Source of the DNA: Bacteroides rodentium JCM 16496 | GTDB taxonomy: Bacteria; Bacteroidota; Bacteroidia; Bacteroidales; Bacteroidaceae | Direction: 5' to 3' | Assembly: GCF_000614125.1 (NCBI RefSeq) | Contig: NZ_BAKJ01000024.1 | Location: 1-64,000 of the forward strand | Length of the DNA: 64,000 nucleotides | In this document: positions 45,830 through 54,945 of the stretch, piece by piece | How the letters are laid out: each line of letters begins with the position of its first letter | Position numbering within the stretch: the stretch's first letter is position 1 | Translations under genes and position numbers: made by a program | Notes under the pieces: generated by a model | What the model was told of the DNA's origin: nothing | Databases searched by the model: none | Seen by the model: only the letters and a program-made list of their open reading frames with translations

Positions 45830-46222
45830 TTACATGTTAGGGTTGTCCATGATTACCGTCATCTCGGGAACCAGTATGTATTCGCCTTTCTTGCTGTTCC
45901 ATTTATAGTACGTGGTAGTCACCGTCTTGCCCTGGTATGCATAGCGGATGCACATGTCGTTGCCCCATGTATTCTTGGTGCTGTTCCATTTCAGGGCTTC
46001 GCTTTCTGTCATGCGGTTCTGGTCGTCGTACTTATAATTGTACTTCATATAGTTGGCGAGCGTGTTTCCGTCCATCTTGTATACGGTCTCTGCTACCTTC
46101 ATGCCATTTACTTCTTCCGAATTGTAAATGAGGTTGCTCTTATTGTCGGCTGAGGCATTTAATCCGCAAACTAAGAGAAGTGCTGAAACAATCACTGTTT
46201 TTAAAGATACTTTTGCTTTCAT
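45830..46222 (-). CDS. Small secreted DUF3836-like protein
   Basis: The 130-residue protein has a signal peptide ending near LNASADNKS and a mature part of about 100 residues made of short strands: TLANYMKYNYKYDDQNRMTE, WNSTKNTWGND, TTTYYKWNSKKGEYILVPE. This resembles the DUF3836 family of Bacteroides secreted proteins, whose function is not known. The repeated Y/W-rich strand pattern (KWNSTKNTW, KWNSKKGEY) suggests a small beta meander. It has its own promoter and a strong terminator and is thus a single-gene unit. The frame is intact. Confidence 0.75.
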   Translation of the reverse strand: MKAKVSLKTVIVSALLLVCGLNASADNKSNLIYNSEEVNGMKVAETVYKMDGNTLANYMKYNYKYDDQNRMTESEALKWNSTKNTWGNDMCIRYAYQGKTVTTTYYKWNSKKGEYILVPEMTVIMDNPNM

Positions 46223-46283
46223 GGTTTTATGTCTTTTTTAGTTTAACTCTCTATTTTCTATCAATATGTCATTGATTTCGCTG

Positions 46284-46291
46284 CAAAGGTA
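46284..46291 (-). promoter_or_regulatory. Promoter of the DUF3836-like gene
   Basis: The minus strand reads TACCTTTG, with TTTA 21 bp upstream of it. Direct copies of TATCAATATGTCA at 46259-46271 and 46332-46344 flank it. Confidence 0.5.
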
Positions 46292-46394
46292 CATATTAAA
46301 TTGACATAAATATAAATATTGGGTTTAATTTTATCAATATGTCAGTAGTAAGGGCTTCGGTGTGCTTTCTTTTTGGCAAGATAGATGAACAAAA

Positions 46395-46423
46395 AATATC
46401 CGGCAGTGAGGTTGCCGGATATT
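46395..46423 (-). terminator. Terminator hairpin after polA
   Basis: AATATCCGGCA (46395-46405) pairs with TGCCGGATATT (46413-46423). On the minus strand the hairpin is followed by a T run (46396-46391). It lies about 80 bp after the polA stop. Confidence 0.65.
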
Positions 46424-46500
46424 CTGATGAGCAAACTGTATTTCGAAAGGATTGCTTCTGTTGCTTTCTGATTGTAAGTTAAATAAAGTTATTGGGTGGC

Positions 46501-49355
46501 TTAGTGTGCCTGCAACCAGTTCTCTCCCCACCCACAATCGGCTTTCAGGGGTACGTGCATGCGATATGCCTGCTCCATCTCCTCGATTACGATTTTCTGT
46601 ACAAGCTCCTTTTCAGCTTCTGGAACGCTGAAATTTAGTTCGTCATGGACCTGCAAAATCATCTTTGCTTTCAGATTGTAAGCTTGGAAGCGCTGATAGA
46701 TGTGTGCCATTGCCACTTTGATGATGTCGGCGGCACTTCCCTGGATGGGGGCGTTGATGGCATTCCGTTCGGCATAGCCCCGTACCACCCCGTTTCTTGA
46801 GTTGATGTCCGGCAGGAAGCGCTTGCGGTGGAAGATGGTTTCCACGTAGCCCTGCTCGCGTGCCACCTGGATGCTTTTGTCCATATACTCCTTCACTTGC
46901 GGGTAGGTTTCAAAGTAGCCGTCTATCAACTCTTTGGCTTCCTGGCGGGAAACGCCCATGCGTTCGGCAAGCCCGAAGACGGAGATGCCGTAGATGATGC
47001 CGAAGTTTGCCGTCTTTGCCTTGCGGCGCATGTCGGCGGTTACGTCGTTTATATCTATCTTATATATCTTGGCAGCGGTGGCGGCGTGGATGTCGTGTCC
47101 GCTGAGGAAGGCGTCTATCATGTTCTTATCCTCGCTGAGGTGTGCCATGATGCGTAGCTCTATCTGCGAGTAGTCGGCGGAGAAGAACTCGCAGCCGCTG
47201 TCGGGGATGAACGCCTTGCGGATTTCCTTTCCGTCTTCGTCGCGGATGGGGATGTTCTGCAGGTTGGGGTTGCTGGAGCTGAGGCGTCCGGTAGCGGTCA
47301 CCGCCTGGTTGAAGGAGGTGTGTATGCGGCCCGTACGCGGTTGATGAGCTGGGGTAGGGCATCTATATAGGTGCTCAGCAGCTTCTTCAGTCCGCGGTAC
47401 TCGAGTATCTTCCCGATGATGTCGTGCTTGCTGCGGTAGCTCTGCAGCACCTCTTCGGAAGTGACGTATTGTCCGGTCTTGGTCTTTTTGGCCTTCTCCA
47501 CGATTTTCAGCTTGTCGAAGAGCACTTCGCCCACCTGCTTGGCGGAGCTGATGTTGAATGTTTCGCCAGCCATCTCGTAGATTTCCTTTTCAATCTCCTG
47601 CAGGCGGACGGTGAAGTGTTGGGACGATTGCTTCAAGGCTTCCGTGTCAAGCAGCACTCCGTTGCTCTCTATATTGACAAGTACGGGTACGAGCGGCATC
47701 TCTATTTCGTAGAACAGATGTTCAGCGCCTTGCTCCTTCAGTTCCTTCTCTAATATGTTTTTCAGTTTGAGGGTGACGTCCGCATCCTCGCAAGCATAAC
47801 GGTAGACATCTTCGGGCGGAAGGTCGCGCATGTTCTTTTGGTTTTTGCCTCGCGCGCCAATTAGCTCATCGATGTGGATGGTCTGGTAGTGCAGGTAGAT
47901 TTCCGCCAGATAGTCCATGTTGTGTCGCAGTTCGGGTTGAAGCACGTAGTGGGCAAGCATGGTGTCGAAAAGTTTGCCCTTCACCCGGACGCCGTAATTT
48001 TGGAGGATAATCATATCGTACTTGATATTTTGTCCCACCTTCATGGATTTCTCGTTTTCGAAGAGGGGACGGAACTCGTTTACAATTTTTAAGGCTTCCT
48101 CTCGTTCGGCGGGAACGGGTACGTAGTATGCTCGGTTTTCGGCATCGCTGAAGCTCATTCCTACAAGTTCGGCGTCCATTGGCTCGGTTCCGGTAGTCTC
48201 GGTATCTATCGAGAGAATTTCGCTTGTAAGTAACTTTTGAATAATTTCTGCTCTTTTGTCTTCTGTATCAATGAGTTGATAGTCTACATCGAGCATTTCT
48301 AACCGCGTCAGATTTGAATTTTCAGAAACGCTCGTCCCCTCGCCCGCAAAATTTGCAAACAAATCGCCTTGAATCGGGGCACTGTTTTCGGGAGTGGAGG
48401 TTTGCGGCTGGGCAAACAGCGTTCCGGCAAAGAGGTCGGGTGCCGGAGAGGTTGGAGTAGGGGAGGACGAATTGCCGCTTCCCTTTTTGAGTACCCGGTC
48501 GATGAGTGTGCGGAATTCCAACTCCTCGAAAATCTTGCGGAGTTCTTCTTCGTTCGGTTCTTCGCGGACGAGCGAATCCATGTCGAGCTGAATGGGAACA
48601 TCTGTTTTGATGGTAGCAAGGAATTTGGAGAAGGTAATCATCTCGCGGTTGGTTTCCACTTTCGTTTTCAGTGCGCCTTTCAGCTGGTCGGTATGTTCCA
48701 GCAGGTTTTCGATACTGCCAAATTCGGCAATCAGTTTCTGTGCGGTTTTCTCACCCACACCCGGACAGCCGGGGATGTTGTCGGAAGCATCGCCCATCAG
48801 TCCCAGCATGTCGATGACCTGCTCGGTGGTCTGTATGTTGAACTTCGTCTTCACTTCTTCGGTACCCATCACTTCGAATCCGCCGGTGTGCTTGGGGCGG
48901 TACATAAAGACACGGTCCGATACCAGCTGCCCGTAGTCCTTGTCGGGCGTCATCATATAGGTGGTGATGCCCTGTCGTCCGGCTTCGGTGGCAAGGGTGC
49001 CTATCACGTCGTCCGCCTCGTAGCCTGCCACCTCGAGGATGGGGATGCGGTAGGCGCGGATGACGTCCTTTATAATAGGTACGGAAAGGCGGATGGCTTC
49101 GGGTGTCTCCTCGCGCTGTGCCTTGTATTGCTCGTAGGCCTCGTGGCGGAAGGTGGGGCCCGACGGGTCGAAGGCTACTCCTATGTGTGTGGGATTCTCT
49201 TTTTTGAGCACTTCTTCCAGGGTATTTACAAAGCCCAGAATGGCCGAAGTGTTGAATCCTTTTGAATTGATTCTCGGGTTCTTGATGAACGCGTAATAGG
49301 CTCGATATATCAGTGCATAGGCATCGAGCAAAAACAGTTTATCGATTGAATTCAT
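46501..49355 (-). CDS. polA: DNA polymerase I (frame broken once)
   Basis: Pol I fills gaps and removes RNA primers in replication and repair. The N-terminal 5'-3' nuclease carries FLLDAYALIYRAYYAF, VAGYEADDVIGTLA and GDASDNIPGCPGVGEKTA. The middle domain keeps an active proofreading start LSIDTETTGTEPMDAELVG. The polymerase part has TATGRLSSSNPNLQNIPIR, DYSQIELRIMAHLS, AKTANFGIIYG and QVHDELNF. One base missing near 47333 restores NRVTGRIHTSFNQAV, giving about 951 residues. The start MNSIDKLFLLD at 49355 is preferred; an ATG at 49376 adds seven residues. A real break would remove the polymerase active site. Confidence 0.96.
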
Positions 49356-49417
49356 ACATTTAATCCTTTTTTTCATGGTAAAAGTACAAAAAAATACCGT
49401 ATTAACCGTTTTATTAC

Positions 49418-49425
49418 TATTTTTG
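49418..49425 (+). promoter_or_regulatory. -7 box upstream of the polyprenyl synthetase gene
   Basis: TATTTTTG matches TAnnTTTG, only 18 bp before the start codon, giving a very short leader. Confidence 0.4.
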
Positions 49426-49442
49426 TAGGCAAATAGCGATGC

Positions 49443-50416
49443 ATGGACAACTCATCATTGATAAAATCTCCGATTTCTGAGGAATTGGAGGACTTCAAGA
49501 AGCTTTTTGAAAGTACCCTCTCCAGTTCCAACCTTTTGCTGAACAGCGTAATTGCGCATATCCGGCAGAAGAACGGGAAGATGATGCGCCCCATTCTGGT
49601 ACTTCTGGCTGCGAAGCTTTTTGGCAAGGTATGTCCTGCAACCCTGCATGCTGCGGTTGCGTTGGAACTTCTTCATAATGCCAGCCTTGTGCACGATGAT
49701 GTAGTGGACGAAAGTACTGAACGCCGTGGACAACTCTCCGTTAATGCCATTTTTAATAATAAAGTAGCCGTACTGGCAGGCGATTATCTGCTTGCAACAG
49801 CGTTGGTGCAAGTGGGCATGACCCGTAACCATGACATTATCGACATCGTCTCCTGCCTGGGGCAGGATTTGGCAGATGGTGAACTTCTGCAGCTTTCCAA
49901 CGTCAGTAATCTTCATTTCTCCGAGGAAGTCTATTTCGACGTTATCCGCAAGAAGACGGCCGTGCTCTTTGCAGCTTGTACGAAGGCGGGCGCTCTCTCG
50001 GTGGGGGCCAGCGATGAAAAGGCGGAATCTGCGCGTCTGTTCGGTGAATATATCGGGCTTTGTTTTCAGATAAAGGATGATATTTTCGATTACTCCGAGA
50101 GCAAGGAAATAGGCAAACCTACCGGAAATGATATGGTGGAGGGGAAGTTGACCCTGCCCGCGCTCCATGTACTCAATACCGTGAAGGATAAAACTGCGGA
50201 AGAAATTGCCGTAAAGATAAAGAATGGGGAGCAACGCCTGGCGAAATAGCCCATTTAATCGAATTTACCAAGCAGCATGGTGGTATAGAGTATGCTTCGC
50301 AAGTGATGTATGACTATAAGGAAAAGGCTCTTTCTTTGCTGGCTTCTTTGCCCGATACGGAGGTAAAAGCAGCGCTTGCCGGGTATCTGGATTATGTGGT
50401 GGAGAGGGAAAAATGA
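49443..50416 (+). CDS. Polyprenyl diphosphate synthase (frame broken once)
   Basis: The enzyme adds isopentenyl diphosphate units to an allylic primer to make the long chain of menaquinone or a similar lipid. The first Asp-rich motif is in LLHNASLVHDDVVDES (DDxxD, near residues 77-81) and the second in CFQIKDDIFDYSES. RPILVLLAAKLFGK and KTAVLFAACTKAGALS are further family blocks. The frame breaks near 50240; adding one base restores EIAHLIEFTKQHGG and a C-terminus ending YLDYVVEREK, for about 324 residues. It starts 66 bp from polA in divergent orientation. Octaprenyl or a similar chain length is likely but not readable. Confidence 0.9.
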
Positions 50417-50444
50417 CGGAACTGTTTCCGGTTGATAATATGAG

Positions 50445-50476
50445 AAAGCCTGATGGATTGGGTTCCATCAGGCTTT
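50445..50476. terminator. Bidirectional terminator between converging genes
   Basis: AAAGCCTGATGGA (50445-50457) pairs with TCCATCAGGCTTT (50464-50476). It serves the polyprenyl synthetase gene from the left and deoC from the right. Confidence 0.7.
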
Positions 50477-50501
50477 ATTTATAGGTAAATACAGCTTTCT
50501 C

Positions 50502-51404
50502 TTAGAAGAACTTCATCTCCTCACCCTTGATTTCCGAAAGCAGCAGGTTGGCAAGGCGGCTGGTTCCCAGACGGAACAGCTCGTTGTTCAGCCATTCTTC
50601 GCCGAGCACTTCCTTGACGATGGTGTAATAAATCAGTGCGTCGTTCACGCAGTTGATTCCTCCTGCGGGCTTGAAACCTATCTTGATGCCCGTTTCTGCA
50701 TGGTATTCCTTGATGGCTTGGCACATCACGAGGGCGGCTTCCGGTGTGGCGGCAGGCTGCTGCTTGCCGGTGGAAGTCTTGATGAAATCGGCACCCGAAT
50801 ACATGGCAAGGATGGATGCTTTTTTGATGTTCGAAGCCGTCTTCAAGGCTCCGGTTTCGAGGATTACCTTCATGTGGTGCTCTTTGCAGGTGGCTTTGAG
50901 TTCTTGTATCTCCTCGCACATGCCTTCGTAGTCACCTGCCAGGAACTTGCCCACGGAGATGACGATGTCTATCTCGTCGGCACCTTCCATCAGTGCCATG
51001 GCGGTTTCTGCCACTTTCACCTCCATGAAAGTCTGGGAGGAGGGGAAACCTGCTGATACACAGGCTATCTTTACATCTTCCACTTCCAGTGTGTCTTTCA
51101 CGACTTCGGCAAAGTTGGGATATACACAGATGGCTGCAACGTTCTTCAGGTCGGGGAATTTCTCGTCGAATTCGTTCACTTTCTGGGTGAACTTCATCAC
51201 GCTCTCATCGCTGTCCTCACTCTTCAGGGTAGTGAGGTCGATGCAGTTGAAAAGTAATTTCTTTACTTCCGGCGTATTGTTTGCCGGTACTTTCTCTGCG
51301 ATGATTTGGGCGGTTTTTGCGGCTATTTCCGCATCATCCAGTTGGGTGTTGTACTTGGCCAGGGCAGCGTCATACTTGCTCTGGGTAGGTTCATTCTTCT
51401 CCAT
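50502..51404 (-). CDS. deoC: Deoxyribose-phosphate aldolase
   Basis: DeoC splits 2-deoxyribose 5-phosphate into glyceraldehyde 3-phosphate and acetaldehyde in deoxynucleoside breakdown. The 300-residue class I aldolase has GADEIDIVISVGKFLAGDY, VILETGALKT, the Schiff-base Lys in ADFIKTSTGKQ, and the phosphate-binding GFKPAGGIN. An N-terminal extension of about 50 residues precedes the barrel, as in other Bacteroides forms. Its start overlaps the end of the MazG-like gene by 14 bp, so the two are translationally coupled. The frame is intact. Confidence 0.95.
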   Translation of the reverse strand: MEKNEPTQSKYDAALAKYNTQLDDAEIAAKTAQIIAEKVPANNTPEVKKLLFNCIDLTTLKSEDSDESVMKFTQKVNEFDEKFPDLKNVAAICVYPNFAEVVKDTLEVEDVKIACVSAGFPSSQTFMEVKVAETAMALMEGADEIDIVISVGKFLAGDYEGMCEEIQELKATCKEHHMKVILETGALKTASNIKKASILAMYSGADFIKTSTGKQQPAATPEAALVMCQAIKEYHAETGIKIGFKPAGGINCVNDALIYYTIVKEVLGEEWLNNELFRLGTSRLANLLLSEIKGEEMKFF

Positions 51405-51756
51405 GATTGTTCAGTTTTGGGTTGTTGATATGTCTTGTCCGGTCACGCTTGGTTTTCTTTTCGATGTTGCGGCGGAAGGCTTCGGTGAGGTCCACGCCGG
51501 TCTGGTTGGCGAGGCAGAGGAGCACCCACAGCACGTCGGCCATCTCGTCGTCGAGGTTTTCTTTCTCGCCGGCCTTGAAGGATTGGTCGCCATACTTGCG
51601 GGCCATGACGCGGGCGAGTTCGCCCACCTCTTCGGTCAGTACAGCCATGTTGGTCAGCTCGCTGAAGTAGCGCACCCCGTATGTCTTTATCCACTCATCC
51701 ACCTGCTGCTGCATGCTGCGCAGGGTGGGTGAATCGTTGTTTTCTATCGTATTCAT
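51391..51756 (-). CDS. MazG-like nucleotide pyrophosphohydrolase
   Basis: This 121-residue protein belongs to the all-alpha NTP pyrophosphatases. The metal-binding pattern is EEVGELARVM (EVGEL) then ENLDDEMADVLWVLLCLAN (EMADV), close to the ExxE...ExxD pattern of MazG. These enzymes hydrolyse non-standard or excess nucleoside triphosphates to monophosphates. It sits between dtd and deoC in a nucleotide- and repair-related group. The stop overlaps the deoC start. The frame is intact. Confidence 0.85.
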   Translation of the reverse strand: MNTIENNDSPTLRSMQQQVDEWIKTYGVRYFSELTNMAVLTEEVGELARVMARKYGDQSFKAGEKENLDDEMADVLWVLLCLANQTGVDLTEAFRRNIEKKTKRDRTRHINNPKLNNHGEE

Positions 51757-51774
51757 CGCTGTTCCTTTTTTGTT

Positions 51775-52227
51775 TCATTCTTTGTTTTTCGTATCTATGC
51801 AGATGGTGACGGGGCCGTCGTTCATCAGCTCCACTTTCATGTCGGCTCCGAACTCGCCCGTACCAATCTCTTTGCCCAGGGCAAGACTCAGTTCACGGCA
51901 GAATTGTTCGTATAGCGGGATGGCTGTTTCTGGTCGTGCTGCCCGTATGTAGGAGGGGCGGTTGCCTTTCTTGGTGGAGGCGTGCAGGGTGAACTGGCTG
52001 ACAACCAGTATCTCGCCGCCCGCCTCAAGGATGGACTTGTTCATTACGCCGTTTTCATCGTCGAATACGCGCAGGTTGACTATCTTCTTGCATAGCCAGT
52101 CGATATCTTCCTTCCCGTCGCTCTCTTCGATGCCCACGAGTATCATGAAGCCCTTCCCGATGGAGGCTTTGCTGGTTCCGTTGATGGTGACGGAGGCGTG
52201 TCCGGCACGTTGTATCACTACTCTCAT
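51775..52227 (-). CDS. dtd: D-aminoacyl-tRNA deacylase
   Basis: DTD removes D-amino acids, and also glycine, from wrongly charged tRNA. The 150-residue protein begins MRVVIQRAGHASVTI, the standard start; an upstream frame adds 33 residues without homology and was not used. VSQFTLHASTKKGNRPSY carries the SQFTL active-site block, and ELMNDGPVTICIDT the NxGPVT block. It lies 19 bp before the MazG-like gene on the same strand. The frame is intact. Confidence 0.95.
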   Translation of the reverse strand: MRVVIQRAGHASVTINGTSKASIGKGFMILVGIEESDGKEDIDWLCKKIVNLRVFDDENGVMNKSILEAGGEILVVSQFTLHASTKKGNRPSYIRAARPETAIPLYEQFCRELSLALGKEIGTGEFGADMKVELMNDGPVTICIDTKNKE

Positions 52228-52315
52228 ATCGGTATTCTTTTTGATTACAAAGTTACGAATTAATTCGTTGCGCGGATGGTTTTGCGGGCTGATTTGTGGG
52301 GTATTATGATATGTT

Positions 52316-52425
52316 TTGTCAGACACTGGACTTTGACGTGTCAGACACCGGATCTTGACGTGTCAAAGTCCAGTACCTGACATGTCAAAGTCCAGTACCT
52401 GATAAGGGAATGTCAATGTGCTGAT
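52316..52425. repeat. Array of five tandem units, period 22 bp, with palindromic cores
   Basis: Units start at 52316, 52338, 52360, 52382 and 52404, exactly 22 bp apart. Each has the form NTGTCA-N12-TGAC/T. Unit joints form near-palindromes such as TTGACGTGTCAA and TGACATGTCA. The first four are alike; the fifth is weak. It lies between the dtd start and the uvrC stop, inside a same-strand gene group. Confidence 0.78.
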
Positions 52426-52434
52426 AATCAGCGC

Positions 52435-54252
52435 TTATATTTCCGAGAAATAGTCTTGGATGGTCCTCGCCTTCGCTTCGCCCACCACAGCGGCAAGCTC
52501 TTCGGCAGATGCTTCGCGGATGCGCTTCACGCTTTTGAACTCCTTGAGCAACGCGCTTTTCGTCTTTTCACCGATGCCTTTTATTTCGTCCAGTGCGGAG
52601 GCAATCTGCCGTTTGCTGCGCTTGTCGCGGTGGAAGGTGATGGCGAAGCGGTGCACTTCATCCTGAATCTGCGTCAGCAACCGGAAGAGAGGGGTGTTCT
52701 GTTTCAATCCGATGGTCTGGGGAGGGAAGCCGTACAGCAGCTCCGAAGTGCGGTGTTTGCCGTCCTTGGCAAGTCCGGCGATGGGGATGTTCAGGCCAAG
52801 CTCGTCTATCACCTCTTTTACGGCGCTCATTTGCCCTTTTCCACCGTCGGTGATAAGAAGGTCGGGCAGGGGCGTTTTCTCTTCTATAGCGCGCTGATAG
52901 CGTCGTTTTACGACTTCTTTCATGGAGGCATAGTCGTCCGGTCCCTCTACGGTCTTGATGTTGTACTTGCGGTAATCCTTCTTGGAAGGTTTCCCCTTGA
53001 CGAAGACCACGCACCCGGCCACGGGGTCGGACCCTTGGATGTTGGAGTTGTCGAAACATTCTATCTGCATGGGCAGGCGGTCCAGGTGCAGCTCTTGCTG
53101 TATCTCTTTCAGCAGGCGCACGGTCCGTTGCTCCGGATTCAGCTTTTCGGCTTGTTTCAGGCGGTCGGCTTTGTACTGCTTCACGTTGAGGATGGAGAGT
53201 TCCAGCAGCTTCTTTTTGTCTCCCCGTTGCGATGGTAAAGACGACATCTTTCAGCTCCATATCCAGCTCAAAAGGCACGATGATTTCGCGAGAAAGGCTC
53301 TTGTATCTTTCCCGCATTTCGATGATGCCGAGAGAGAGCAGTTCTTCTTTGCTCTCATTCAATCGCTTCTTGTATTCAAAGGTGAAAGCCTGGTTGATGG
53401 CACCGTTCGTAATGTGCAGGTAGTTGACGAAAGCGGACTTTTCATCGCTGTCTTCTTCGATGGAGAACACGTCGATATTGTGCAGCACGTTGCTTACCAC
53501 TTCCGATTTCGCCCGGTAGTTTTCCAGTAGCAGGTATTTCTCCTTTATCTTCTGTGCTTCTTCAAACTTCATTTCGGCTGCCAGTTCCTGCATCTGCTGG
53601 AAAAGCATCCGTTCTATCTCCTGGGTATTCCCTTTGAGTATTTCCTTGATTTCAGCGATGTTTTTCAGATACTCTTCCTGGCTTTGCTTCCCGATGCAAG
53701 GTCCTGCACAGTTCTTGATGTGGTATTCCAGGCAGACGTTGAACTTCCCGGCACGTATATTCTCCGGAGAGAGGTTCAGGTGGCATGTACGTAAAGGGTA
53801 CAGATGTTTGATGAGGTCGAGCAGGGCGTACATGGAAGGTATATGCTGTAAGGGCCATAATAGGAGGAACCGTTGCGGATTATCTTCCGGGTCCGGAATA
53901 CACGTGGAAAGTATTCGTTCTGCACGCAGATGCTGGGATACGTTTTGTCGTCTTTCAACAGTACGTTGTAGCGTGGCTTGTATTTCTTGATGAGATTGTT
54001 TTCCAGCAATAGCGCGTCTTCTTCCGTATTCACCACGATATACCGGATATCTGCAATCTTGCTGACCAGTACCCTCGTCTTTCCCGGTTCGTGCTCCCGG
54101 TTGAAGTAGGAAGACACTCTTCGCTTCAGATTTTTTGCCTTTCCTACATATATAATAGTCCCTTCGGTATTCAGATATTGGTAAATACCGGGACTTTCGG
54201 GAAGGTTGGATACAATCCCTTTGAGGTAGTCGTTAGTTCTGAGTTCTTCCAT
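52435..54252 (-). CDS. uvrC: Excinuclease ABC subunit C (frame broken twice)
   Basis: UvrC makes both incisions around DNA damage after UvrA/B loading. The N-terminal GIY-YIG nuclease reads PGIYQYLNTEGTIIYVGKAKN, followed by a Cys-bearing linker (NCAGPCIGKQSQEEY), a UVR domain (MQELAAEMKFEEAQKIKEKY), the RNase H-like nuclease (IECFDNSNIQGSDPVAG, TDGGKGQM) and helix-hairpin-helix motifs (IKGIGEKTKSALLKEF). The frame breaks near 53845 (one base) and 53235 (two bases missing; repaired text FTIPQRGDKKK). The product is about 606 residues. It follows apt on the same strand. Confidence 0.95.
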
Positions 54253-54262
54253 AATACCGACG

Positions 54263-54354
54263 TTTCACCACAGATTACACAGATTAGCGCAGATTTCTCT
54301 TCGATAAAACTATGTTGTGTGGTGGATAAATAATCTGTGTAATCTGTGGTGAAA
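54263..54354. repeat. Inverted repeat with 24-bp perfect arms
   Basis: The arm starting TTTCACCACAGATTACACAG (54263-54286) is repeated as its exact complement at 54331-54354, with 44 bp between them. One arm also occurs at 41791-41812. It fills the gap between apt and uvrC and could weaken read-through in the operon or be a small mobile repeat. Confidence 0.65.
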
Positions 54355-54364
54355 TATGAAATGT

Positions 54365-54889
54365 CTAAAGCGACAGCACAGTCTCCACTTCCACATCATC
54401 TCCAAACACATCCTTGCCATGAAGCTCTTTCAGCTCGATGATGAAGTTTACATACACTTTCTTGGGGCTCATCTGTTTCACCAGTTTGCAGGCGGCTTCC
54501 ATTGTTCCACCGGTTGCCAGCAAGTCGTCGTGTAGCAATACTACATCATCTTCATTGATGGCATCCTTGTGCATCTGCACGGTGTCTTTGCCATATTCTT
54601 TATCATAGCTTTCTTCAATGGTTTCTGCAGGGAGTTTTCCTGGCTTGCGGATAGGTACGAAGCCTGCCCCCAGTCTGGTGGCAAGAATGGGACCCATAAT
54701 GAATCCTCTTGATTCTATACCCACTACTTTGGTGATGCCTTTGTCTTTATACATCTCATATAGTGTGTCCGAGAGTTCTTGCAAGGCGGCAGGTTCCTTG
54801 AACAAGGTGGTTACATCGTAGAATAGAATTCCCGGAATGGGGAAGTCGGGTATTTCTCGGATGCTTTTGGTAAGAGTTTCTTTGCTCAT
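54365..54889 (-). CDS. apt: Adenine phosphoribosyltransferase
   Basis: Apt joins adenine and PRPP to form AMP in purine salvage. The 174-residue protein starts MSKETLTKSIREIPDFPIPG; a TTG 69 bp upstream gives an unrelated extension. The PRPP-binding block VVLLHDDLLATGGTMEAACK and the VGIESRGFIMGP block are both present. It lies between mnmG and uvrC, 57 bp after the mnmG stop. The frame is intact. Confidence 0.96.
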   Translation of the reverse strand: MSKETLTKSIREIPDFPIPGILFYDVTTLFKEPAALQELSDTLYEMYKDKGITKVVGIESRGFIMGPILATRLGAGFVPIRKPGKLPAETIEESYDKEYGKDTVQMHKDAINEDDVVLLHDDLLATGGTMEAACKLVKQMSPKKVYVNFIIELKELHGKDVFGDDVEVETVLSL

Positions 54890-54945
54890 AATCAGTTTAT
54901 TTAATACGTTTATTGAATTCTTTGTTTCACGTGGAACTTTGCGCC

